Shown one piece after another: positions 1 through 8,200 of a DNA stretch of 36,777 nt. Source of the DNA: a bacterium (GTDB taxonomy: Bacteria > Patescibacteriota > Patescibacteriia > SG8-24); contig JAHFIW010000010.1 in NCBI GenBank assembly GCA_023246195.1, forward strand, positions 1-36,777, given 5' to 3'. The position numbers were made by a program, and so were the translations under genes. Position 1 is the stretch's first letter; each line of letters opens with the position of its first letter. The notes beneath the pieces were generated by a model. The model had not been told where the DNA came from and searched no databases. It saw nothing but the letters and a program-made list of their open reading frames with translations.

Positions 1-13
1 GTGCGAAAAACGG

Positions 14-19
14 TATACT
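14..19 (+). promoter_or_regulatory. -10 promoter element near the window start
   Basis: TATACT lies about 28 bases before the ATG of the first gene. Its -35 partner would fall outside the window. The same GGTATACTGTACG context recurs in the better-supported promoter at 1570-1598, which is why it is called. Confidence 0.5.
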
Positions 20-46
20 GTACGCAGCGCATTGACGCGCCAGCCT

Positions 47-379
47 ATGGACGAACATAAGACGTTCGTGATGCCGGAACTGCCTCCGCTCACCGATAAG
101 GACCGGGAAAAGATCATGGCCGCGCTGTCGTATGCCGGCGTCCTGTTTGTCATTCCGCTGTTCGCGGTTCGGCACAAGTCGCCGTTCTTGCAATTCCACT
201 TGCGCCAAGGCATGGCGCTGTTCTTCGTTGAGGCCGTTCTCATGCTTATCCCGTTCCTCGGCTGGGTGCTTCTCATGTTGCCCGCCGCCGCTTCGGTGTA
301 CGGCCTTCTGCAAGCCGCCAAGAGTCGTGAATGGGAACTGCCGATCATCGGAAAGTACGCTCGACGAATCTCTCTTTAG
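47..379 (+). CDS. Tic20/DUF4870-like small membrane protein
   Basis: The protein has 110 residues and two predicted hydrophobic segments, at about residues 27-42 and 58-85. The family pattern is visible: a DREKIMAALSYAG start, the polar joint FLQFHLRQGMALF between the helices, a PFLGW turn, and an ELPIIGKYAR tail. The DUF4870/Tic20-like family is small inner-membrane proteins of unclear function, common beside housekeeping genes. I chose ATG at 47; a TTG at 32 is in frame but lacks support. The next gene, prfB, follows after 20 bases, so co-transcription is likely. Family assignment is from pattern only. Confidence 0.7.
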   Translation: MDEHKTFVMPELPPLTDKDREKIMAALSYAGVLFVIPLFAVRHKSPFLQFHLRQGMALFFVEAVLMLIPFLGWVLLMLPAAASVYGLLQAAKSREWELPIIGKYARRISL

Positions 380-399
380 CAGTCAGCCGTCTTATCGCA

Positions 400-1513
400 A
401 TGCTTAAACAACACCTCCACGATATCGAAGAGCTCGGCCAGCGCGTCTCCGCCACGTGGGGGTTGCTTTGACCTGGATAAGACCAAGACGCAAATCGAAG
501 CCACCGAGTGGGAAACGCAACAGCCTGATTTTTGGAAGGACCAGCAGCACGCCCAAAAGGTGAGCCGCAAGCTGGCCGACCTTCGGGACTATTACGGCAA
601 ATGGGAAAAGCTCCGGTCTTCGGCCGCTGAGCTTTTTGATTTTACGAAACTGGTGCTCGAGGAAGACGCCGACAACTTGGACGTGGATGCCGATATCGGC
701 CGGCAGATTGCCGAGTTGCAGAAGGCATTCGCGGCGTTGGAATTCACCACGCTCATGGCCGAGCCGTATGACGAATATGATGCCATCGTGGCAATCCACG
801 CCGGCGCGGGCGGCACCGATGCCCAGGATTGGGCCGAGATGCTGATGCGCATGTACTTTCGTTTTGCCGAGCGCAAAGGCTGGGAAGTGAAGATGCTCGA
901 CGAATCACGCGGGGGAGAGGCCGGAATAAAGAGCGCCACCTTTTCCGTCACTGGCCGTTACGCCTATGGCTATTTTAAGGCGGAAGCCGGCGTGCATCGC
1001 CTGGTGCGCTTGTCGCCTTTCAACTCCGATCAGTTGCGCCAAACGTCGTTCGCGTTGCTCGAAGTCCTGCCAGACCTCGGCGACGTCGAAGTGGTGAAGA
1101 TCGAACCCAAAGACATCCGCATCGACACCTACCTTGCCGGCGGTCACGGCGGGCAGGGCGTGCAGACCACTTATTCCGCGGTGCGCATCACGCACTTGGC
1201 CAGCGGCTTGGTCGTCACCTGCCAAAATGAACGCTCGCAGACCCAGAACAAGGAAACTGCCATGCGTATCCTGCGTGCGCGCCTGCATAAGATTTATTTG
1301 GAAGAGCGTGCAGCGGAAAAGAAAAAGCTCCGCGGTGAGTTCACCAGCGCCGAGTGGGGAAACCAGATCCGTTCCTACGTGCTGCATCCGTATCAGATGG
1401 TGAAGGACCATCGTACCAAGTACGAGACGACGGATACCCAAGGAGTGCTCGACGGCAATTTGGACCCGTTTATCGAGGCGTATCTCAAGGAGCAGAAAAG
1501 AGGGGGAGAATAG
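400..1513 (+). CDS. prfB: peptide chain release factor 2 (RF2), made by programmed +1 frameshift
   Basis: RF2 recognises UAA and UGA stop codons and triggers release of the finished peptide on the ribosome. Translation starts at ATG 400, reads 23 codons to an in-frame TGA at 469-471, then shifts +1 and continues to TAG 1511-1513, giving about 370 residues, the usual RF2 length. Landmarks are the SPF motif (around residue 205), which reads stop codons, and GGHGGQ (around 250), the peptidyl-transferase trigger. The N-terminal coiled segment, including WETQQPDFWKD, is encoded only by reading through the shift. A terminator follows directly. The gene shows that TGA is a true stop here, unlike in Gracilibacteria and Absconditabacteria, which recode it. 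Confidence 0.96.
457..472 (+). promoter_or_regulatory. RF2 programmed +1 ribosomal frameshift site
   Basis: A Shine-Dalgarno-like GGGGG run (458-462) is followed by TTG, then the slippery CTT TGA C (466-472). This matches the classical prfB layout of purine-rich stimulator, three-base spacer, CUU-UGA and C. When RF2 is scarce the ribosome slips forward and RF2 is made, which is autoregulation. The sequence shows the site; the mechanism is known from other bacteria. Confidence 0.95.
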
Positions 1514-1515
1514 CA

Positions 1516-1546
1516 AATCCCGTTCCGAAAGGTTCGGGATTTTTTA
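1516..1546 (+). terminator. Rho-independent terminator after prfB
   Basis: AATCCCG (1516-1522) pairs with CGGGATT (1535-1541), with an inner CC-GAAA-GG cap. The T-run extends through 1545. It begins three bases after the prfB stop. Confidence 0.88.
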
Positions 1547-1569
1547 TGCGCGATGTGGCCATTTTTCCC

Positions 1570-1598
1570 TTGAAATAAGGCAAAAAAAATGGTATACT
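1570..1598 (+). promoter_or_regulatory. sigma-70-type promoter of the threonylcarbamoyl-AMP synthase operon
   Basis: TTGAAA (1570-1575), a 17-base spacer and TATACT (1593-1598). Transcription would begin near 1605, about three bases before ATG 1608, so the message would be nearly leaderless. Confidence 0.8.
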
Positions 1599-1607
1599 GT
1601 ACGTGAT

Positions 1608-2324
1608 ATGAAGAAGTCGCCGAATAAGGCACGCGTTCTTCATGGGGCGGCACGCGCGGGAGAGGGGATCAAACGAACTGTCGAGCGCTTTCGAAAAAAA
1701 ATAGTTATGTCGATGCGTACCGTCAAAATTACCCGAACTCGCGTAGGGAAGAAGGCGCTGGCCGAAGCCAGACGCGTGCTTCTTGCCGGGGAAGTGCTGG
1801 TCTTTCCGACCGAGACGGCTTACGGCCTCGCGGCCGATCCGCGCAGCGCGCATGCGGTGCGCGAAGTGTTCAGTATCAAGGGACGTTCGCGAAGGAAGCC
1901 GTTGCCGTTCATCGCGGCCGCATATGCCGACGTGGCCAAGCACTTCCTTCTTGCGGGAAAGGCCGCAAAAAATGCCCGTGCGCATTGGCCCGGGCCGCTC
2001 ACCGTCGTACTGCCCTTCAAAAAGGGGAGCGTAATCGCGAAAGTATCCGGTCAAAAATTCGGCGCTGTCAGGGTTCCGGGCTCGGCTTGGGCTCGAGCCG
2101 TCGCACGCGCGGCTGGCGGTATCGTCACCTCCACCTCCGCGAACGTTTCGGGAGACTCCGCCATCTACGGCGCCTCAAAAGTAATTGCCGCCTTTCGCGG
2201 CCGCCGTCATGTCCCGTCAGTCGTCCTCGACGCCGGAACATTGCCGCAACGCCCGCCATCGACCATAGTAAGATTCGAAAAAGAAAAAGTCATCGTTCTC
2301 CGACAGGGGTCGGTGAAGATCTGA
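1608..2324 (+). CDS. tsaC: L-threonylcarbamoyladenylate synthase (YrdC/Sua5 family)
   Basis: The enzyme makes threonylcarbamoyl-AMP from threonine, bicarbonate and ATP for the t6A modification at position 37 of ANN-decoding tRNAs. Family motifs are FPTETAYGL (residues 66-74), the KGRSRRKPLP loop (91-100), HWPGPLTVVL and TSTSANVSG. The core YrdC domain starts only around residue 35. Residues 1-33 are an Arg/Lys-rich extension with no known counterpart. ATG 1608 is chosen because the promoter predicts a start of transcription near 1605. An alternative start at ATG 1707 would remove the extension. The gene lies seven bases ahead of the permease gene. Confidence 0.9.
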   Translation: MKKSPNKARVLHGAARAGEGIKRTVERFRKKIVMSMRTVKITRTRVGKKALAEARRVLLAGEVLVFPTETAYGLAADPRSAHAVREVFSIKGRSRRKPLPFIAAAYADVAKHFLLAGKAAKNARAHWPGPLTVVLPFKKGSVIAKVSGQKFGAVRVPGSAWARAVARAAGGIVTSTSANVSGDSAIYGASKVIAAFRGRRHVPSVVLDAGTLPQRPPSTIVRFEKEKVIVLRQGSVKI

Positions 2325-2331
2325 AACCGTT

Positions 2332-3537
2332 ATGCCCTCAGGAAGCATCCACGGCTACATCGAGCATTACTTCGCCCCGCACCCGACGCAACAGGTGCGT
2401 GAGCTCTTCTTGTCGTCGGCAATCCTCAATTTTGCCACCGGAGCCATCGCCCTGTTCGAACCCCTCTACCTGCACTCCGTCGGCTTTTCCATTCCGAAGA
2501 TCCTCCTTTTCTACGCCGCCGTCTACATCCTGTATTTTTTCATGCTGCCGCTTGGCGGCCGCATCTGCCGTCGTCACGGTTACGAGCACACGATCCTCTT
2601 CAGTTCGCCATTTCTGATCTTGTGGTACATCTCGCTGTTCGCCATTCCTTGGCACCCCGCATTTGCGGTCGTCGCCTTGTTTGCACTTGTCTTCCAAAAA
2701 ATCCTCTATTGGCCGGGGTATCATACGAATTTCGCTACATGGAGCACTAAATCAGAGAGGGGTAGGGAAGTTTCCAATATGGCGGCCATCGTGGGGCTGG
2801 CTGCCGTGGTGGCGCCGGCTGTCGGTGGCGCGGTGATTGCGGCCTTCGGGTATAGGACGCTCATTATCGGCGTGGCCATATTGATTTTGCTTTCGAACAT
2901 CCCCCTTCTTCGCACTCCCGAACTGTACGCGCCGAAGAGCTTTGAGTACGTCGCGGCAATCAAGCGTCCGTTCGGAAAAAAGAACCGCAAGCGCACCATG
3001 GCTTTTGCCGGATACGGTGAAGAGCTGATCGCGCTGGTCGCCTGGCCGCTCTTCATGGTGACCGTCATTCCCAATTTGACCTCTCTTGGCGTCATCGTGT
3101 CATTGGCGATGTTGCTGAACGTCGTCGCCATCCTGTACATCGGCCGTCTCAGTGACGAAGGCGATCCCGTTTCCGTTCTGCGCAGCGGAGTGTTTTACGA
3201 CGTGGCTTCCTGGATCATGCGTCCAGTCGTCGCCGGCGGCGGACTCGGCGTGTTCCTGATGGATTCGTTTTATCGCGTTTCCAAAAACATGCTTGGCCTG
3301 CCCCTCGTCGCCATGATGTATGACGAGGCTCGTGATGGCGTGACCATGGAATCCGTGGTGCATTTTGAAATGTCGCTTTCCATCGGCAAGGCCGCCGCCG
3401 CCATCGCCGCCGCCGCGATCCTTTGGCGGTGGGATACCGCTTGGCCGGCAGTATTCGTTTTGGCCGGTGTTTTCGCCTCTTTTTACGCCTTAATGCCGCG
3501 AAAAGTCTTCGTTGCCGCAGTGGCGTCTTCCACATGA
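2332..3537 (+). CDS. MFS-type membrane transporter
   Basis: A 401-residue protein with about ten to twelve hydrophobic segments throughout and short charged loops, the length and layout of a major facilitator superfamily permease. A loop near residue 85 (GGRICRRHGYE) resembles the MFS motif-A region between helices 2 and 3, and IGRLSDEGD occupies the equivalent place in the second half. The substrate cannot be told. It starts seven bases after tsaC and its stop overlaps the rsmA start (ATGA), which implies translational coupling. Confidence 0.75.
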   Translation: MPSGSIHGYIEHYFAPHPTQQVRELFLSSAILNFATGAIALFEPLYLHSVGFSIPKILLFYAAVYILYFFMLPLGGRICRRHGYEHTILFSSPFLILWYISLFAIPWHPAFAVVALFALVFQKILYWPGYHTNFATWSTKSERGREVSNMAAIVGLAAVVAPAVGGAVIAAFGYRTLIIGVAILILLSNIPLLRTPELYAPKSFEYVAAIKRPFGKKNRKRTMAFAGYGEELIALVAWPLFMVTVIPNLTSLGVIVSLAMLLNVVAILYIGRLSDEGDPVSVLRSGVFYDVASWIMRPVVAGGGLGVFLMDSFYRVSKNMLGLPLVAMMYDEARDGVTMESVVHFEMSLSIGKAAAAIAAAAILWRWDTAWPAVFVLAGVFASFYALMPRKVFVAAVASST

Positions 3538-4370
3538 CCCCCGCCGAACTCCGCGACCTTCTCGTACCCCATGGCATCCGACCCGTCCACGAACGAGGCC
3601 AGCATTTTTTGTTGGATGAGACCGTGGTCGAGAAGATGATTGAGGCTGCCGCGATCAAAAAAGGCGACCATGTTCTTGAAATCGGCCCCGGTCCCGGAAT
3701 CCTGACGGAAAAAGTGCTCGCTGCAGGCGCACTGGTCACCGCCGTAGAACTGGACTTGAAACTTCGCAGTCTTCTTGTCGAGCGTTTCGGTCAAAATAAA
3801 GATTTTACCCTGCTCGAAGGCAGCGTCTTGGATTTCACGAACGCCGCTCTCGCCGCGCACGGCAAATCCTACAAGCTCGTCGCGAACCTCCCTTACGGAA
3901 TCACCTCGGACGTTCTTAAGAAGTTCCTTCTGGAGTCGCCTCGTCCGGAAACGATTACCATCATGATTCAGCGCGAAGTTGCCGATCGCGTCCTCGCAAA
4001 GAAGGGAGACATGAGCAGCTTGGCCGTAATGGTGCAGGCCTATGCCGAGGTGTCACGCGTGGTCAACGTTTCCTCCAAAGCATTCCTACCCCCTCCAAAA
4101 GTCGACTCGGCAGTTATCCACATGAAGAGAAAATCCGACGCTGAGATGACCAAGTTTTTTGGCCGTCTTTCTCCACAACGCTATTTTACAGTGGTTCGTG
4201 CCGGTTTCGCTGAGCGACGTAAACAGCTCAAAAATACTCTTCGTTCAGTTGAGAACGATGAAAATAAGCTAAAACAAGCCTTTTTAAAGGCTGGTCTCAA
4301 TTCGGCCAGCCGCCCCGAAGAATTGAGCGTCATCGATTGGTTGGCACTGATTGACGCGCTTACTTTATAG
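3534..4370 (+). CDS. rsmA: 16S rRNA (adenine1518-N6/adenine1519-N6)-dimethyltransferase
   Basis: RsmA (KsgA) uses S-adenosylmethionine to dimethylate two adjacent adenines in helix 45 of 16S rRNA, a late step of 30S assembly. The 278-residue protein shows motif I EIGPGPG (49-55), the acidic ribose-binding VELD (71-74), the catalytic NLPY (118-121), and FLPPPKVDSAV ahead of the small helical C-terminal domain. The N-terminal HERGQHFLLDE matches the family. ATG 3534 is chosen because it gives the usual family N-terminus and overlaps the upstream stop by four bases. Confidence 0.95.
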   Translation: MTPAELRDLLVPHGIRPVHERGQHFLLDETVVEKMIEAAAIKKGDHVLEIGPGPGILTEKVLAAGALVTAVELDLKLRSLLVERFGQNKDFTLLEGSVLDFTNAALAAHGKSYKLVANLPYGITSDVLKKFLLESPRPETITIMIQREVADRVLAKKGDMSSLAVMVQAYAEVSRVVNVSSKAFLPPPKVDSAVIHMKRKSDAEMTKFFGRLSPQRYFTVVRAGFAERRKQLKNTLRSVENDENKLKQAFLKAGLNSASRPEELSVIDWLALIDALTL

Positions 4371-4379
4371 GCAAAAAAA

Positions 4380-4388
4380 TGTTACGAT
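4380..4388 (+). promoter_or_regulatory. possible extended -10 promoter
   Basis: TGT-TACGAT sits about 33 bases before ATG 4422. No good -35 is seen (TACTTT at 4361-4366 is weak). It falls just after the rsmA stop, where a new transcription unit would be expected. Confidence 0.4.
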
Positions 4389-4421
4389 GATTCGGTAGCT
4401 GTGCGCCACTATAGGCGTGAC

Positions 4422-5195
4422 ATGCCGGTAACCGAAAACCATGTGAGCGGCTGGGATTCCATGTCTTCGCACCAGAAGTTGAGTCTCGGGGTTTTTCTCG
4501 TTATTGGAGTTGCCTCTGCCGTTCTTTGGCCGTTTCTTATCGGTAAGGAAATTTCGATGCCTTTCAAGCGGACGGGCACGATGGTTTTCAAGACGGCGGA
4601 ACAGGTGCAAAAGGAACAGGACGACAAGCTCCGTCGGATGGATACTGACGGGGACGGTTTAAGCGATTATGACGAGTTGTACGTATATCACACCAGTCCG
4701 TTTTTGGCCGACTCCGACTCCGACGGCATTCCCGACGGCGTGGAGGTCGCGCGCGGCACCGATCCCAACTGCCCAGAAGGCAAGACTTGTCGGCAAGCAA
4801 GGATAGCCGAAACCACCACGGCTGTTGATGCGAATTCGCCCGTAAATGGGCCCGTAACGATGCCTTCCGCTCCGACGTCCTCCAATAGCGTGGGCGGGAC
4901 TGATACCGGGACTGGGACGCAAAACGCGCAGTCGGTGGCAGATCAGCAGCGCTACATGCAGGCGATTTCCGACACGTTCGGCGATCCCAACAAACTCACC
5001 CCTCAGATCATTAAGGATGGACTGCTGAAGATGTCGGCTACTGACCTGCGCTCATTCCTTGGCAAGCTCGGCATACCGACAGAGGCCCTGCAAAAGGCCG
5101 ATGACGCGACGCTGCGCAAGTTGGTCAGCGATACGTTGAATGAGATGGTGATTCAGAACGATGCCAATGCCGCAGCCGGCACCAACGCTCCGTAG
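4422..5195 (+). CDS. membrane-anchored protein with thrombospondin-3-type calcium-binding repeats
   Basis: The protein has 257 residues. A single hydrophobic segment at about residues 20-41 probably anchors it with the C-terminal part outside. Two acidic loops, DTDGDGLSDYDE (74-85) and DSDSDGIPDGVE (97-108), match the DxDxDGxxD pattern of calcium-binding thrombospondin type 3 repeats. A Ser/Thr/Gly-rich linker follows (about 125-175), then a helical C-terminal domain of about 75 residues that I do not recognise. I chose ATG 4422 over GTG 4401. It ends 20 bases before the giant secreted protein, so a shared role at the cell surface is plausible. No enzyme motif is visible. Confidence 0.75.
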   Translation: MPVTENHVSGWDSMSSHQKLSLGVFLVIGVASAVLWPFLIGKEISMPFKRTGTMVFKTAEQVQKEQDDKLRRMDTDGDGLSDYDELYVYHTSPFLADSDSDGIPDGVEVARGTDPNCPEGKTCRQARIAETTTAVDANSPVNGPVTMPSAPTSSNSVGGTDTGTGTQNAQSVADQQRYMQAISDTFGDPNKLTPQIIKDGLLKMSATDLRSFLGKLGIPTEALQKADDATLRKLVSDTLNEMVIQNDANAAAGTNAP

Positions 5196-5215
5196 ACGAC
5201 CATTACTCCACTGCA

Positions 5216-8200
5216 ATGATGACAGGGAATCAACATTCGAAACGTCCCAACGAGGGGAAAAAGACGATAACCTCGCTCTTGCTTTCCCTTTTGGCGTTTG
5301 TGACGATTTTTGGTTCGGTGCTGGCCTCTCCGCTTGCCGCCAACGCACAGCTTGCCGTCAGCGCGCCCGTCCTCGAGACTCAGGGGGTGGTCAAGGAAAT
5401 CAAGGCGACTATTACCGACAACATCGTCGAGGCCGCAGTAACGTCGGTCGTAAGCGGCGTCAATTACTTCACTACGCAGCTTGCTTATCAGGCGGCCGTC
5501 GCGCTTACGACGTCGTGCAACGGTCAGACTATCTGTTGGGACAGCAAATCCTTCAGCAGCGGCTTTACTCAGGCGTGGCAGGGCGCTATCGGCGAAGCGG
5601 TCGGTACGCTTTCCAGCCAATCGGGACTCACGAAACTGGGATTCAACCTGTGCAGCCCCAGCCTCGGCATTTCACTTAAAATTCAGCTCGGTCTTTTGGA
5701 TGAGCTCAAGCCGCCACCGCCCAAATGCGACTTTAACCAGCTCACCGACAATTGGAGCAACTTCAAGGACTCGATGACCGGTGATCAGTTGTTGAAGTCG
5801 CTTACGCCAACCTTCTCGCAGGGTCAGTCGCCGCTTTCGGCTTCGCTGGGAATTTTCAGCAAAATGGCCGAAGTCAAGGCTAATTCGCAGCGCAATTCTG
5901 TCATGAAGGCCCTCATGGACGCTTCTTCTGGAGGGGGTTTTTCGGGCATTACCGACCCCGTTTCCGGTCGCGTCAAATCTCCGGCATCCGTCACGCAGGA
6001 TGAATTTACCAGGATGAAAAAAGCGCAGCAGGATGACCCGAAGAACTACTCGGCAACGATCGCTGCCGGGCAAATTGCCAAGGGTGCCGTCATGTCGGTG
6101 GTCATCAACACCGTGCAGACGTTTACGCAGACCTTGGTGTCCCGCATGTGGAACAAACTGAGCAAGGGTTTGCTTTCTACCGAGGAACTCGTCGCCGCTC
6201 AGCCAGACTTGGTCTTGAATCCCGACGCGCTGCTTTCGCCATCCGGCACTTCCGGCATGGAGATCGCCGCTTCTGCCCGTATGCAGAGCGTGCAGACGCG
6301 GGATGCCGGCGTCATTGACCCGATTCTGGAGTTCAGCACCTGCCCTACGGCCGGCCGCGTACCTGACAACTGCGTCATTGACCAGCAGTTTGCCAACGCC
6401 ATCCGGGTTGCCGACGTGACTCCGCTCACGGTACGCGATGCCATCAAGCAGGGTCTTCTGCATGGTGATTGGCCGTTGATTTCTGCGAACGACCAGTCCA
6501 AAAATCAGGATCCGTATTGCTACTCTTACGGTTATTGCGAAAGCAATCTCAGGAAGCTTCGCGCGGCAAGGATCATTCCCATCGGATGGGAAATCGTCGC
6601 CAACCTCAGCCCGTCGGGCAAGCCCCTTACGTTGCAGGCGGTGGTGGACGAGTTCAACAACTGCAACGATCAGGGCGGCGCTGACGACCAGCATCGATTC
6701 TGCAAAATGATCGACCCTGACTGGATTTTGCGCGCGCCGCTCACGCAATGCCGAGCCATGGGATACGGCGAACAGACCGTTTCGCCGGAGGTTCCCACGC
6801 GTTCGGAAATCTGCCTGGACAAGCAGACCTGTCTTAAGCAGGACGATAGCGGAAAATGCATCGGTGGTTGGGGCTATTGCACCAAGGAGCGCAACATTTG
6901 GCGCTTTAACGCCGACTCCTGCCCGGAGCAGTTCAACACCTGCCGCGTACTCACGGCTCGAACGGGCGGCGCTCGAAGCTACGACCTGAACACTATTGAT
7001 CACGGCGTTTGTAACGCCGACAACGTCGGCTGTCGAAGCTACTCCACATCGCTTAACGTCATCAACTGCAACTACGGCAGCACTTGCAACGACCCGAAGG
7101 GCTGTTCCTGCGCCGTCATCACAGCCTCGTGCACGGTGCTCGGCGGTCAATCTTCCTGCACTGTCGCGGAGACCGGTAAGGTTTGCCGTTTGAGCGGCGT
7201 GTGCAGCGGCGTTTCCTGTCCATGCAGCGCTACCGCCACCTGTACGGTTAAGAGCGGCGATTCGTCCTGCTCGTCGGTTACTGGCAGCGATGCCAGCGCT
7301 GGCGATGACTGGCTTGCTGATCCCGTGCGTTACCTCAATCAAAAGGCCCAGACCTGTGATGCCGGCGCCGCCGGATGCACCGCCCTGATTCGGTTGTCCA
7401 ACACGCAGTCGCTCAACCTCGTGCGCAACGGCGGCTTCGAGACGCTCGAAGACGGCGATAATGGCGGCAGCGACAATCATGCCGCGTTCTGGGCCCCGTT
7501 TGCGACGGTGCCATCCGGAACGTTCGGATCGCTCATTACTGACGGTTCCAAATCTACTTCCGGCACTAATGCAATCTTGGTGAAGGGCCCCGTCGGGGCG
7601 ACCAGCGTATGCACCTTGAACCCGGTCGTTGCCTGCACTGCTGACGGCGGTTGTCCCTGCACGGATGCCGGTTTCTCCTGCAAGGTCGTCAAGGGAACGA
7701 CGTCATGCAGCATCGTCAAAAAAATCATCCAGACGGGCATTCGGATGCGCAGTAACGTCACTTACACGCTTTCTTTTGACCAGATTCCCGTTGCAGGTAA
7801 GGCCGTTTCAGCTCTTGCCAGCCTGACATTCTACGACAACCTCGGTAAGCCCGTCTCGCTCGTCGGCCAGGATGTCGTATCGTCCATGACATTCTCCGGT
7901 CAGGACCCCGCCAATCCGCCGACGGGAACATGTGCGGTTTCGGCCGGTCATCTCGACTTCAGCTACAGCGGCAACGTAAGCAGCGGTCTCACGTCCATGA
8001 ACGGCGCCTGCACCTTCGTCGTTTCCCGGCCGGTGGCGAGCGCGTCGTTGCAATTGGCCGATGGAGGTGGCGGCGGCGCATACGTCGATAACGTCCAGCT
8101 CGAGGAAGGCGGCGGCACGTCATTCCATGAGGGCTATGGAGACACCGGCGGTACCGTTGATGCCAAGATCCCGCCAGACTATCTCGGCTGCACCGGTGAT

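Noticed and set aside
5672-7480. A 602-codon open frame on the - strand opposite the giant gene
   Set aside because: It is a mirror of the high-GC third-position bias of the giant gene. Its translation is rich in Ala, Val and Arg without domains, and the forward gene has a signal peptide and ordered repeats.
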